Assembly (NCBI GenBank): GCA_036379355.1
Contig: DASVGV010000142.1
Span: 1 to 41,224 of the forward strand
From: CAJCIY01 sp036379355
Lineage (GTDB): Bacteria > Actinomycetota > Actinomycetes > Mycobacteriales > CAJCIY01
Direction: 5' to 3'
DNA: 41,224 nt
Made by a program: the position numbers and the translations under genes
Part shown: positions 1 through 9,917 of the stretch, piece after piece
Layout: each line of letters starts with the position of its first letter
How positions within the stretch are numbered: position 1 is the first letter of the stretch
Notes under the pieces: model-generated
Database searches by the model: none
What the model was told of the DNA's origin: nothing
What the model saw: only the letters and a program-made list of their open reading frames with translations

Positions 1-117
1 GCCCCCGACGAGGCCCAGAACCACCGCCACTGCGGACAGCAACCACATTCGGCGCGGGGTCGTCTCGCCGCTGACCTTGACGTGGAACTGGGGTGCAAGG
101 CCGGCCAGATAGGACAT
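1..117 (-). CDS. Partial small membrane protein (N-terminal 39 residues)
   Basis: An open frame on the minus strand begins with ATG at 117-115 and runs off the left end of the window, so only 39 residues are seen. They start MSYLAGLAPQFHVKV, followed by a basic patch (TTPRRMW) and the beginning of a hydrophobic stretch rich in Leu, Val, Ala and Gly, which suggests one or more membrane segments starting near residue 24. The codons have the G/C-rich third positions of the neighbouring genes. I do not recognise the family from this fragment. It lies downstream of the tRNA-Ile gene on the same strand, a place where actinomycetes often carry small hypothetical membrane proteins. It could also be a chance frame. 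Confidence 0.5.
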   Translation of the reverse strand, partial: MSYLAGLAPQFHVKVSGETTPRRMWLLSAVAVVLGLVGG

Positions 118-231
118 GGTAGTCCCATTATCAATGATGTCGGATTGTGTCTAACGGGCGGGCTGCATCCGTCAGCCGGACCGTCCGTGGTAGGTGCATC
201 GGACGGCAAGTAGCGCCGCGGCGCGGCGAAG

Positions 232-305
232 TGGACCTGGGAGGACTTGAACCTCCGGCCTCTTCCTTATCAGGGAAGCGCTCTAACCGACTGAGCTACA
301 GGTCC
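232..305 (-). tRNA. tRNA-Ile (anticodon GAU)
   Basis: The reverse complement folds into a full 74-nt cloverleaf: a 7-bp acceptor stem (GGACCTG/CAGGTCC), a D arm GCTC...GAGC, an anticodon stem CTTCC/GGAAG with loop CTGATAA giving anticodon GAT, a 5-nt variable region, and a T arm GGAGG-TTCAAGT-CCTCC with discriminator base A. The 3' CCA is not encoded, since the genome continues CTT. A tRNA-Ile(GAU) downstream of gyrA and the DUF3566 gene is a conserved actinomycete arrangement. The often adjacent tRNA-Ala is not within this window. Confidence 0.97.
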
Positions 306-367
306 GAGGGGTGCGCATGTGGGCGACGCGCAACGTTACCGCAGCGCCCGAGCCGCATCGACCGGAG

Positions 368-1123
368 CTACAGGTCGGACTCGGTCAACGTGACGTCGAT
401 GCCGCCGATCAGGGACGCGGTGACGTTGTACGCGAAGGCCATCACCGTGCCGAGGGCGCTGATGAGCACGACCGACAAGGCGCCCACGACCAGCGCGATG
501 CCGATGATCACACCGCCGTTGAAGTCGACGTGGCTTCCCAGCACGTCCGACAGCGTCGAGTTGATGGAGTCGAACGTGCCCGCGACCGTGAGCACCAGGA
601 ACAGGACGATGACGGCGACCATCCATACGATGAACAAGAATCCCGAGAACACGAGACTGGTCTTGAGCGCGGACCACGGGTCGACCCGCGTCAGGCGCAG
701 GCGCGCCTTCCGGCTCCCGGGGTGGCGTCGCCGGGGCGGGGCTGCAGAGGGACCGGCGCCGGGCGGGGGAAGCGGTCCTGCACCGTGCGGCGCAGACGTC
801 CGTGGGGGTGGGCGCGTCGGGCGCGCGGGCGGTTCGAACGTGCCGGTCACCGGCTCGGGATGGTCGCGCGGCCCAGGCGTGCGCGGAATCGGCTGCGTCG
901 TTGTCCCCGGCCTACCCTGGGGAACCGTGCCCCGCGCCGCGCCGTCACCGCCGGGGCGCTGGGCCCGCGCTCGCGGCGGGGTGGGCGGCGGTATGGCTGG
1001 TGGTGTATGCCCCGGACGGCCGCTGGTCGCTGCACCCTGGGCCGGCGCGCCCGAGGGCGAGCCGGACGGGGCGAAGGGGGTACCGGGCGTCGTGCCACGC
1101 GGGTCGACGCGCGGATCGGTCAC
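368..1123 (-). CDS. DUF3566 transmembrane protein
   Basis: This 251-residue membrane protein has a long disordered N-terminal half (about residues 1-130) rich in Pro, Gly, Arg and Thr, followed by the DUF3566 domain. The domain starts at about residue 135 (RKARLRLTRVDPWSALK) and has two strong membrane segments (LVFSGFLFIVWMVAVIVLFLV and GGVIIGIALVVGALSVVLISAL), ending in a short acidic tail. DUF3566 proteins are almost always encoded directly after gyrA in Actinomycetota; their function is unknown. The GTG start at 1123 overlaps the gyrA stop by four bases, which indicates translational coupling. The TAG stop lies in a 12-base sequence that repeats the 5' end of the nearby tRNA-Ile gene. Confidence 0.9.
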   Translation of the reverse strand: MTDPRVDPRGTTPGTPFAPSGSPSGAPAQGAATSGRPGHTPPAIPPPTPPRARAQRPGGDGAARGTVPQGRPGTTTQPIPRTPGPRDHPEPVTGTFEPPARPTRPPPRTSAPHGAGPLPPPGAGPSAAPPRRRHPGSRKARLRLTRVDPWSALKTSLVFSGFLFIVWMVAVIVLFLVLTVAGTFDSINSTLSDVLGSHVDFNGGVIIGIALVVGALSVVLISALGTVMAFAYNVTASLIGGIDVTLTESDL

Positions 1124-3615
1124 GACGCGGGCCCGCCACTTTCCTCGACCTCGTCCACGTCGGCGTTGCGGGCCACCGCAACCAGCGACGTGCCCTCATC
1201 GAGGTTCATCAGTCGCACACCCATCGTCTGTCGCTGCGCCTTGCGGACCTCGCTCGCGCCCGTCCGAATGATGCCACCGCCCGACGTGATAGCGAACAGC
1301 TGATCGTCCTCCCCCACGACGAGCGCGCCCACGATCTTGCCACGGGTGGAGACGATCTTCATCGTGAAGACGCCCTTGCCGCCGCGGCCCTGGGCTCCGT
1401 ACTCGGCGAGCCGGGTGCGCTTGCCGAAGCCACCCTCGGTCGCCGTGAGCAGGTAGGCGTCCTCGTCGCGGACGACCGTCATCGCGAGCAGCTCGTCACC
1501 CTCCGAGAAGCGCATCCCGACGACCCCGGACGTGGCCCGGCCCATCGGGCGCAGCTGCTCGTCGTCGGCGTGGAACCGGATAGCCATCGCCTTCCTGGAC
1601 ACCAGCAGCAGGTCGTCGTCGGCGCTCACCAGCTCTGCGCCGATCAGCTCGTCGTCGTCGCGCAGATTGATCGCGATGACGCCGCCGGACCGGTTCGAGT
1701 CGAAGTCAGTGAGCGCGGTCTTCTTGACGATCCCCTTGCGCGTCGCCAGGACGAGGTACGGCGCCGCCGCATAGTCCTTGATCGTCATGACCTGGGCGAT
1801 CTTCTCATCGGGCTGGAACGCAAGCAGGTTCGCGACATGCTGGCCCTTGGCCGTGCGGTTCTGCTCGACCAGCTCGTGCGCCTTCGCGCGGTAGACCCGG
1901 CCCTTCGTCGTGAAGAACAGCACCCAGTGATGCGTCGTGGTGACGAAGAAGTGCTCGACGATGTCGTCCTCGCGCAGCGCGGCGCCCTGGACACCCTTGC
2001 CCCCACGACGCTGCTGCCGGTACAGGTCGACCTTGGTGCGCTTGGCATAGCCGCCGCGCGTGACGGTGACGACCACGTCCTCCTGGGCGATGAGGTCTTC
2101 GGTCGACAGGTCGCCCTCGTAGGCCACCAGTCGGGTGCGGCGGTCGTCGCCGTAGCGCTCGACCACCTCGGCGAGCTCGTCGTGGACGATCCGCCGTTGC
2201 CGGGCCTCGTCCGCCAGGATGTCTTGCAGGTCGGCGATCTCGCGCTCGATCTCGGCCAGCTCGTCATAGATCGACTGCCGTTCCAGTGCCGCCAGCCGCC
2301 GCAGCTGGAGATCCAGGATCGCCCGTGCCTGGTCCTCGTCGATCTCCAGCAGATCCATCAGCCCGGTGCGGGCAGCGTCCGCGGACTCCGAGGCACGGAT
2401 CAGGGCGATCACGTCGTCGAGAGCGTCGAGTGCCTTGACGTACCCCCGCAGGATGTGGGCGCGCCGCTCGGCCTTCGCGAGTCGGAACCGTGTCCGCCGG
2501 ACGATCACCTCGATCTGGTGGTTCACCCAGAGCCGGACCATCTGGTCCAGGCGCAGGACCCGCGGCACGTTGTCGACGATCGCGAGCATGTTGCAGGAGA
2601 AGTTGTCCTGCAGCTGAGTGTGCTTGTAGAGGTTGTTCAGGACGACCTTCGCCACCGCGTCCCGCTTGAGCGTGATGACCAGCCGCATGCCGACGCGCGC
2701 CGACCCCTCGTCGCGGATGTCTGCGATGCCGGCGATGCGCCCCTCGCTGACCATCTCCGCGATCTTCTCGGCGAGGTTGTCGGGGTTGACCTGGTACGGC
2801 AGCTCGGTGACCACGAGAATCGTGCGTCCGCGGCGGTCCTCGTCGACCTCCACGACTGCACGCATGCGAATCGAACCGCGGCCGGTGCGGTAGGCGTCCT
2901 CGATCCCGTCACGGCCGACGATCAGCGCCGACGTCGGGAAGTCAGGACCCTTGACCACGGTGAGCAGATGCTCGAGGAGCTCTTCGTCGGTGGCGCCCGG
3001 GTGCTCGAGGAACCAGTTGACCCCCGAGGCGACCTCACGCAGGTTGTGCGGGGGGATGTTGGTCGCCATGCCGACGGCGATGCCTGAGCCGCCGTTGACG
3101 AGCAGGTTCGGGAACCGGCTCGGCAGGATCGTCGGCTCCTGCGAGCGACCGTCGTAGTTTGCGGTGAAGTCGACGGTGTCCTCGTCGATGTCCCGCAACA
3201 TCTCCATGGCGAGCGGCTGCAGGCGACACTCGGTGTAGCGCATCGCAGCGGGCGGGTCGTTGCCCGGCGAGCCGAAGTTGCCCTGGCCCTCGACGAGCGG
3301 GTAGCGCAGTGACCACGGCTGCGCGAGCCGGACCAGGGTGTCGTAGATGGCCGTGTCACCGTGGGGGTGGTAGGTGCCCATCACGTCACCCACGACCCGC
3401 GAGCACTTGTAGAACCCGCGGTCGGGGCGGTAGCCGCCGTCGTACATCGCGTAGAGCACCCGGCGGTGCACGGGCTTGAGCCCGTCTCGCACGTCCGGCA
3501 GGGCGCGGCTGATGATGACCGACATGGCGTAGTCGAGGAACGAGCGCTGCATCTCGACCTCGAGCCCGATGGGCTCGACCCGGTCTCCCGGCGGCGGTGG
3601 GACGGTGTCGACCAC
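1120..3615 (-). CDS. gyrA: DNA gyrase subunit A
   Basis: GyrA is the breakage-reunion and DNA-wrapping subunit of gyrase, which introduces negative supercoils using ATP hydrolysed by GyrB. The 831-residue length is normal for actinomycetes. The catalytic tyrosine is Tyr127 in AAMRYTE. The quinolone-resistance region reads HPHGDTAIYD (residues 83-92), with Thr and Asp at the two positions usually mutated in resistance, so it looks like wild type. The six-bladed C-terminal wrapping domain begins after about residue 500 and holds the GyrA-box QRRGGKG near residue 530. Translation starts at GTG (MVDTVPPPPG) behind an AGGAGA ribosome-binding site. The gene follows gyrB by 61 bases and overlaps the DUF3566 gene. 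Confidence 0.99.
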   Translation of the reverse strand: MVDTVPPPPGDRVEPIGLEVEMQRSFLDYAMSVIISRALPDVRDGLKPVHRRVLYAMYDGGYRPDRGFYKCSRVVGDVMGTYHPHGDTAIYDTLVRLAQPWSLRYPLVEGQGNFGSPGNDPPAAMRYTECRLQPLAMEMLRDIDEDTVDFTANYDGRSQEPTILPSRFPNLLVNGGSGIAVGMATNIPPHNLREVASGVNWFLEHPGATDEELLEHLLTVVKGPDFPTSALIVGRDGIEDAYRTGRGSIRMRAVVEVDEDRRGRTILVVTELPYQVNPDNLAEKIAEMVSEGRIAGIADIRDEGSARVGMRLVITLKRDAVAKVVLNNLYKHTQLQDNFSCNMLAIVDNVPRVLRLDQMVRLWVNHQIEVIVRRTRFRLAKAERRAHILRGYVKALDALDDVIALIRASESADAARTGLMDLLEIDEDQARAILDLQLRRLAALERQSIYDELAEIEREIADLQDILADEARQRRIVHDELAEVVERYGDDRRTRLVAYEGDLSTEDLIAQEDVVVTVTRGGYAKRTKVDLYRQQRRGGKGVQGAALREDDIVEHFFVTTTHHWVLFFTTKGRVYRAKAHELVEQNRTAKGQHVANLLAFQPDEKIAQVMTIKDYAAAPYLVLATRKGIVKKTALTDFDSNRSGGVIAINLRDDDELIGAELVSADDDLLLVSRKAMAIRFHADDEQLRPMGRATSGVVGMRFSEGDELLAMTVVRDEDAYLLTATEGGFGKRTRLAEYGAQGRGGKGVFTMKIVSTRGKIVGALVVGEDDQLFAITSGGGIIRTGASEVRKAQRQTMGVRLMNLDEGTSLVAVARNADVDEVEESGGPAS

Positions 3616-3676
3616 GACGGTCTTCTCCTATCGGTACGAAAAGGCTTGTGGCACAGGGCCTTTGTGACCTGAGTGC

Positions 3677-5659
3677 TCAGATGTCGAGGAAGCGGACGTC
3701 CTTGGCGTTCCGGGTGATGAAGCCGCGACGGGCCTCCACGTCCTCGCCCATGAGCACGCTGAACAGCTCGTCGGCGGTCGCGGCGTCATCGAGGGTGACC
3801 TGGAGCAGGACGCGCGTGGCCGGGTTCATCGTGGTCTCCCACAACTGCTCGGCGTTCATCTCTCCGAGACCCTTGTAGCGCTGAACACCGTCGTCCTTGG
3901 GCAGCTTCTTGCCCGCCTCCTGGCCGAGCCGGATGAGGCCGTCGCGCTCCGCGTCGGAGTAGGCGTACTCCGGTTCCTCGCGGGTCCACTTGATCTTGTA
4001 TAGCGGCGGCTGCGCCAGGTAGACGTGGCCCGCTTCGATGAGTGGCCGCATGAAACGGAAGAGCAGGGTCAGCAGCAGAGTGCGGATGTGCTGGCCGTCG
4101 ACGTCGGCGTCCGCCATGAGCACGATCTTGTGATAGCGCAGCTTCGCGATGTCGAAGTCGTCGTGGATGCCGGTGCCCAGCGCGGTGATGAGCGCCTGCA
4201 CCTCGGTGTTCTTCAACACGCGGTCGATGCGCGCCTTCTCGACGTTGATGATCTTGCCGCGGATGGGGAGGATCGCCTGCGTCCGCGAGTCCCGACCGGA
4301 CTTCGCACTCCCGCCGGCGCTGTCGCCCTCGACGATGTAGACCTCGCACTCGGCAGGGTCACCGCTCTGGCAGTCGGCCAGCTTGCCCGGCAGGGAGCTG
4401 TTGCCCAGCAGGCTCTTGCGCGAGAGGTCGCGCGCCTTGCGAGCCGCAATGCGTGCGCGTGCGGCGTTGGACGCCTTGGTGAAGATGTCCTTGCCCTCCG
4501 ACGGGTTGCGGTCGAACCAGTCCTTGAGCCAGTCGTTGCAGGTCTTCTGCACGAACGAGCGCGCCTCGGTGTTGCCGAGCTTGGTCTTGGTCTGGCCCTC
4601 GAACTGGGGCTCGGCGAGCTTGATGCTCACGATCGCGGCCAGGCCCTCGCGGATGTCCTCGCCGGTGAGGTTGTCGTCCTTCTCCTTGAGCCACCCCTTC
4701 GCCCGCGCCACCGTGTTCACCGTGCCAGTCAGCGCCGCCCGGAAGCCCTCCTCGTGGGTGCCGCCCTCGTGGGTGTTGATCGTGTTGGCGAAGGTGTAGA
4801 CGGAGTTGGAGTAGCCGTCGTTCCACTGCATCGCGACCTCGACGCTCATCAGCCCGTCCGCGGTGGTGGACTCCGCGCCGAACCCGATCACCGACTTGTG
4901 CACCGGAGTCTTGCTCGCGTTCAGATGGCGGACGAAGTCCTCGATACCGCCGGCGTAGTGGAAGCGCTCCTCCCGCGGGGCGCCCGCAGGAAGCTCCTCT
5001 CCCTCGTCGGACAGGCGTGACACCGTCGGCCGCTCGTCGCGCAGCACGATGGTGAGCCCACGGTTGAGGAACGCCATCTCCTGCATGCGGCGATAGAGGG
5101 TGTCGAACTCGTAGTCCAGCGTCTCGAAGATCGCGTCGTCGGCCCAGAAGGTGACCGAGCTGCCGTGCTCCGTCGTCGGTTCGCTCTTGCTGATGGGCGC
5201 GGTCGGCTTCTGGTCGACGTACGACTGGCGCCACGTGAAGCCGTCCCGCCTGACGACGATCTCCATGCGCTTGGACAGCGCGTTGACGACCGAGATGCCG
5301 ACGCCGTGCAGGCCGCCGGAGACGGCGTACGACTGCGAGTCGAACTTGCCACCGGCATGCAAGGTCGTCAGCACCAGTTCGAGTGCGGGCATGCCGCTCT
5401 TGTGCCGGCGGACAGGAAAGCCTCGGCCGTTGTCCACGACCCGCACACCGCCGTCGGCCAGCAGGGTCACGGAGATGGTGTCGCAGACCCCGGCCAGGGC
5501 CTCGTCGACCGAGTTGTCGACGACCTCGGTGACCATGTGATGCAGCCCACGGACGCCGGTCGATCCGATGTACATGCCAGGCCGCTTGCGCACCGCCTCG
5601 AGACCCTCGAGAACGGTGATCGAACTGGCGTCGTACGCATGCTTGGCGGGTTCAGCCAC
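3677..5659 (-). CDS. gyrB: DNA gyrase subunit B
   Basis: GyrB is the ATPase subunit of DNA gyrase. The 660-residue protein shows the GHKL ATP-binding motifs (EVVDNSVDEALAG, and the DNGRG-type VVDNGRGFP), the transducer domain, and the TOPRIM metal site EGDSAGGSAKSGRD followed by PIRGKIINVEKAR and the DADVDGQHI acidic cluster. The C-terminal signature YKGLGEMNAEQLWETTMNP is intact. The start is GTG, giving MAEPAKHAYDASSITVLEG, behind AGGAG four bases upstream. A -10-like TAGACT lies about 105 bases before the start. Directly downstream is gyrA, so both subunits are probably co-transcribed. Confidence 0.99.
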   Translation of the reverse strand: MAEPAKHAYDASSITVLEGLEAVRKRPGMYIGSTGVRGLHHMVTEVVDNSVDEALAGVCDTISVTLLADGGVRVVDNGRGFPVRRHKSGMPALELVLTTLHAGGKFDSQSYAVSGGLHGVGISVVNALSKRMEIVVRRDGFTWRQSYVDQKPTAPISKSEPTTEHGSSVTFWADDAIFETLDYEFDTLYRRMQEMAFLNRGLTIVLRDERPTVSRLSDEGEELPAGAPREERFHYAGGIEDFVRHLNASKTPVHKSVIGFGAESTTADGLMSVEVAMQWNDGYSNSVYTFANTINTHEGGTHEEGFRAALTGTVNTVARAKGWLKEKDDNLTGEDIREGLAAIVSIKLAEPQFEGQTKTKLGNTEARSFVQKTCNDWLKDWFDRNPSEGKDIFTKASNAARARIAARKARDLSRKSLLGNSSLPGKLADCQSGDPAECEVYIVEGDSAGGSAKSGRDSRTQAILPIRGKIINVEKARIDRVLKNTEVQALITALGTGIHDDFDIAKLRYHKIVLMADADVDGQHIRTLLLTLLFRFMRPLIEAGHVYLAQPPLYKIKWTREEPEYAYSDAERDGLIRLGQEAGKKLPKDDGVQRYKGLGEMNAEQLWETTMNPATRVLLQVTLDDAATADELFSVLMGEDVEARRGFITRNAKDVRFLDI

Positions 5660-5763
5660 GGTGCTCCTGCCTCGGTGGGCGTCCAGGTGCCGATGCCGGT
5701 GGGGAAGCGGGGTGATCCGTCTGCGGCGTCGGGAGACGCCGTCGTTCGGTCATCGACATTGTC

Positions 5764-5769
5764 AGTCTA
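5764..5769 (-). promoter_or_regulatory. gyrB: Candidate -10 element of the gyrB promoter
   Basis: The minus strand reads TAGACT, matching the actinomycete TANNNT -10 pattern, about 105 bases upstream of the gyrB start. No good TTGACA-like -35 is visible at 17-18 bases, so this is a weak prediction from a single hexamer. Confidence 0.35.
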
Positions 5770-5884
5770 CCCGCCACGGCTACGGAAGCCGCGCAGGACG
5801 CGGCCTGTTGTGGACGCGGAGGCCCTGCCGGAGGCGGGTGCTAGTCCCCCTACCGGCCGGGCGCCCCGATCATCGACTCAGCCG

Positions 5885-5937
5885 CCCCTGCGCTCGCCGG
5901 CTCAGCCGTACCCCTGCGCTTCGCCGGCTCAGCCGTA
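5885..5937. repeat. Tandem 26/27-bp direct repeat at the 3' end of the DUF721 gene
   Basis: Two adjacent units, CCCCTGCGCTCGCCGGCTCAG plus CCGTA and the same sequence with one extra T, occupy 5885-5910 and 5911-5937. The stop codon of the DUF721 gene (5929-5931, read on the minus strand) lies in the right-hand unit, so the repeat duplicates the end of that gene. It looks like a replication-slippage duplication. The remaining 225 bases up to gyrB hold the gyrB leader and nothing else I recognise. Confidence 0.75.
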
Positions 5938-6465
5938 GGTATCGCGCGGCCCCCGTCCCTGCACCCGCCGCGGACCGTGCTTCCAGGTCGGCCCGCTCGG
6001 CCCGTGGACCACGACCGAACGCACCAGTCCCGCGCCGAACGCCTCGGCGATGCGCGCGATGAGGGGAGTGCTGAGCAATCGGATCTGGGTGGCCCAGGCG
6101 GTCGACTCGGCGGTGATCGTGAGGACGCCGGATCGTAGCGAAACGGGATGGCAGTGCGCAGCCACGTCCGCGCCGACCGCCGCCTCCCAGTTCGCCGTCA
6201 CGGCGGCTACCGCGGCGTCGCCCTGCCAACCCCGGTCGGCCAACAGCTCCTCGAGCGCCTCGCCGAACGACGTGGGTTCGCCGGCGGGTGTCCCGGCGGC
6301 CGGCCGGACGTTCGCGGTGCGGATCTCGGCCCGCCTTCGGGCGGCGGCCGCACCCTCGTGCTCGCGTCGCCGCGCGGTGGCGGCCTCCCGCGCCTTGGTC
6401 AGGGCCTCTCGCGCCAGGTCCGCGCCTCGGGGCGGGACCGGGTCCGGGGCGGTGCCGTCATTCAC
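5929..6465 (-). CDS. DUF721 protein, DciA-type helicase loader homologue
   Basis: This 178-residue protein belongs to the DUF721/DciA family. DciA is the ancestral bacterial loader of the replicative helicase DnaB, and the actinomycete homologue always sits between recF and gyrB. The N-terminal 60 residues are charged and Ala/Arg-rich. The conserved DUF721 core follows: SFGEALEELLADRGW, then a W-containing helix (VTANWEAAVGADVAAHCHPVSLRSGVLTI), then STAWATQIRLLS and a C-terminal segment with GLVRSVVVHGP. The ATG start overlaps the end of recF by 8 bases, so translation is coupled to recF. Function in helicase loading is inferred from the family. The stop codon is inside a tandem repeat. Confidence 0.9.
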   Translation of the reverse strand: MNDGTAPDPVPPRGADLAREALTKAREAATARRREHEGAAAARRRAEIRTANVRPAAGTPAGEPTSFGEALEELLADRGWQGDAAVAAVTANWEAAVGADVAAHCHPVSLRSGVLTITAESTAWATQIRLLSTPLIARIAEAFGAGLVRSVVVHGPSGPTWKHGPRRVQGRGPRDTYG

Positions 6466-7585
6466 GGGCCACCGTGCCCCCCGTCACCGCGAATCTGATG
6501 CCGTCGAGCGCCACGGGGACATCCGCCGCGACCGCAGCGGTGACAATCACCTGCTCCGCGTCGGCGACCAGGGCGGCCAGCGCTGCCCGACGCGCCACGT
6601 CGAGCTCGGCGAAGACGTCATCGAGGACGAGCACGGGATCGTCGCCTTCGACCCGCAACAACGCAAAGGATCCCAGCCGCAGCGCGAGAGCCGCCGACCA
6701 CGACTCGCCGTGCGATGCGTACCCCCGTGCCGGCAGCTCGCCGAGGGTGATCACGACATCGTCGCGGTGCGGGCCGGCCAACGACTGGCCGCGCTCGATC
6801 TCCTGCGCGCGCAGCCGTTCGAGGGTCGCGAGGATCTCCGCCGCAAGAGCGGTCCGGTCGAGTCCTTCGAGTGGACCCTCGCCAAGAGAGTGCTTGTACG
6901 ACAGGCGAAGTGAGCCACCTTCGGGCGCCACCGACGCATAGGCCGCCGCCGCGTGTGGACCGAGTTCGGACAGCAACGCCAGCCGGCCGGCCACCAGGTC
7001 CGCCCCGTGCCGAGCGAGGTGTTCGTCCCAGACGGCAAGGGTGGAGTAGTCGCCGCCCGGGCCGGCGCGGCGGGCGGCTGCAGCGGTCCGCAGCAGAGTC
7101 GAGCGCTGCCGCAGGACCCGGTCGTAGTCGGCGCGAACACCCGCGTACCGCGGCTGCTGGGTGACCAGGAGCTGATCGAGAAACCGGCGACGCCCGTCCG
7201 GGTCACCTTTGACGAGCGACAGGTCCTCGGGTGCGAACAGCACGCCGCGCAGCAGACCGAGCACCTCGCGCGGTCGCGGCACGGGCGTCCGGTTGAGGCG
7301 CGCCCGATTGGCCCGCCCCGGGTTGATCTCGAGCTCGATGACGGCCTCACGCCCGTCCCGGACGACCGCGCAGCGGACGACCGCCCGGTCGGTGCCGGCC
7401 CGGACGAGTGGCGCGTCCGTCGCGACGCGGTGGCTCTCGAGGGTTCCGGCGTACAGCAGGGCCTCGACCAGATTGGTCTTTCCCTGGCCGTTCGGACCGA
7501 CCAGAACGTTGACGCCGGGATCGAGCGTCACCTCCGCGTCGGCGTAGCCACGGAAGTCGGTCAGTGCCAGCGCCCGTACGTACAC
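6458..7585 (-). CDS. recF: DNA replication and repair protein RecF
   Basis: RecF is an SMC-like ATPase that helps RecOR load RecA at single-strand gaps. The 375-residue protein has a Walker A motif GPNGQGKTN (residues 30-38), the ABC signature region around SLAGPHRDD, and a Walker B/D-loop VLVLDDVFAELD near residue 320, all conserved. The N-terminus MYVRALALTDFRGYADAEV is typical. The GTG start at 7585 lies three bases after the gnd stop, and the 3' end overlaps the DUF721 gene by 8 bases, so gnd-recF-DUF721 form a tightly coupled unit. Confidence 0.98.
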   Translation of the reverse strand: MYVRALALTDFRGYADAEVTLDPGVNVLVGPNGQGKTNLVEALLYAGTLESHRVATDAPLVRAGTDRAVVRCAVVRDGREAVIELEINPGRANRARLNRTPVPRPREVLGLLRGVLFAPEDLSLVKGDPDGRRRFLDQLLVTQQPRYAGVRADYDRVLRQRSTLLRTAAAARRAGPGGDYSTLAVWDEHLARHGADLVAGRLALLSELGPHAAAAYASVAPEGGSLRLSYKHSLGEGPLEGLDRTALAAEILATLERLRAQEIERGQSLAGPHRDDVVITLGELPARGYASHGESWSAALALRLGSFALLRVEGDDPVLVLDDVFAELDVARRAALAALVADAEQVIVTAAVAADVPVALDGIRFAVTGGTVARE

Positions 7586-7588
7586 GAC

Positions 7589-8500
<912 letters not shown>

Positions 8501-8601
8501 GAGACCTCCCGCATCCAGCTTCCGTGGGGTGCGCGCCCCGCACCCGCGGCTTCGACGCTACCCGGCGAGGCGAACCCGTGGAGAGCGGACCGGCATCCGC
8601 G

Positions 8602-9717
8602 TCAGCCGGACAGCCGGACCGGCATCAGGAGGTACGAGTAACCGCCACCGTCGCCGCCGCTCATCACGGCGGGACGCTTCGGATCGGTGAAGGTCAGCCG
8701 CGCGGTCGGCGCATCCAGGACCCCCAGCCCGTCCAGCAGGAACTGCGGGTTGAACGCGATGGTCAACGGCTCGCCCTCGTACGAGACCTCGAGGGTCTCG
8801 CTCGCCTGGGCGTCCTCACCGGTGCCGGCCTCGAGCAGGAGTTGGCCCGGCTCGAACGACAGCCGGACCGGCGACGTCCGCTGGGCTACCAGAGCGACGC
8901 GCTTGACCGCATCCGCCAGGGCCGACGCATCGAGAACCGCCGCGGCCACGTGGCCGTCGGGGATCAACGACCGGTACCGCGGGTACTCGCCGTCGAGTAG
9001 CCGCGTCGTGGTCCGCCGCGTGCTGTTGGCGAAGCCCACGAGTGTCTCGCCGCCGGCCGCCGCGGGCGACAGGGCGATGGTCACCTCGTCGTCGCCGACC
9101 AGGGCCCGCGCAGCTTCCGCGATGTTCCGCGCGGGCACCAGCGCGGCCGCGGGCAGGTCGCTCCCCTCCGGCCGCCAGCCCAGTTCGCGGATGGCCAGCC
9201 GGTACCGGTCGGTGGCGGCAAGCGTCAACCGATCGCCGTCGATCTCGACCCGTACGCCGGTCAGGACCGGCAGGGTGTCGTCGCGGCCCGCGGCGACCAC
9301 GACCTGCGAGACGGCCTGCGCGAACTCCGACGCCGTCACGCGGCCGGCGGTCGGTGGCAGGTCGGGCAGCTGGGGGTAGTCCTCGACCGGCATCGTGGGC
9401 AGCGTGAACCTGCTGCTGCCACACGACAGGACCACGCGGTTGCCGTCACTCGTGAGATCGACCGGCGACGGCGGGAGGCTTCGCGTGATCTCTGCCAGCA
9501 GTCGACCCGACACCACGGCCCGGCCGGCCTCGGCGATCGTGGCCGGGACGGTGGCGTTCGCGGCTACTTCGAAGTCGAACCCCGAGAGCGTCAGGGCGCC
9601 CTCGGTGGTGTCCAGGAGCAGGCCGGCCAGAACCGCGACCGGGGGTCGCGCCGGGAGACTGCGGGCCGTCCAGGCCACAGCATCGGTGAGCTCGGAGCGC
9701 TCGACCTGGAACCTCAT
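8602..9717 (-). CDS. dnaN: DNA polymerase III sliding clamp (beta subunit)
   Basis: DnaN forms the ring-shaped clamp that tethers DNA polymerase III to DNA. The protein is 371 residues, the usual length, and starts MRFQVERSELTDAVAWTARSL at the ATG 9717-9715, behind the ribosome-binding site AAGGA with seven bases between. The open frame continues upstream to 10050, but that stretch is Arg/Pro-rich, has no clamp similarity and crosses oriC, so I use the internal start. Clamp motifs in the three domains are visible, including GRLLAEITRSLP, the ATDRYRLAIRELGW region and the C-terminal peptide-binding end YLLMPVRLSG. Downstream is gnd, 101 bases away. Confidence 0.98.
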   Translation of the reverse strand: MRFQVERSELTDAVAWTARSLPARPPVAVLAGLLLDTTEGALTLSGFDFEVAANATVPATIAEAGRAVVSGRLLAEITRSLPPSPVDLTSDGNRVVLSCGSSRFTLPTMPVEDYPQLPDLPPTAGRVTASEFAQAVSQVVVAAGRDDTLPVLTGVRVEIDGDRLTLAATDRYRLAIRELGWRPEGSDLPAAALVPARNIAEAARALVGDDEVTIALSPAAAGGETLVGFANSTRRTTTRLLDGEYPRYRSLIPDGHVAAAVLDASALADAVKRVALVAQRTSPVRLSFEPGQLLLEAGTGEDAQASETLEVSYEGEPLTIAFNPQFLLDGLGVLDAPTARLTFTDPKRPAVMSGGDGGGYSYLLMPVRLSG

Positions 9718-9917
9718 GCGACGTCCTTCATCGATGGGTGCCGCGCAGGGTCGTCCTGCGGGCGCGACGGGCTTGCGGCTTCTCCTGCCCGAGACAGCGG
9801 CAGCCGTCCCGGGGGTGCACCGTACCCGTGTCGGGCCGGTGCTTTGTGCGGGAACGACCCTGCTCCCCGTCGGTGGGCCCGGCGGCTCGTCGAACCGTCC
9901 ACCGGTCGGGCCGGGCC

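Noticed and set aside
802..3087. Long open frame on the plus strand opposite gyrA
   Set aside because: It lies entirely antisense to gyrA and the DUF3566 gene and has no recognisable domain; it arises from high-G+C codon bias.
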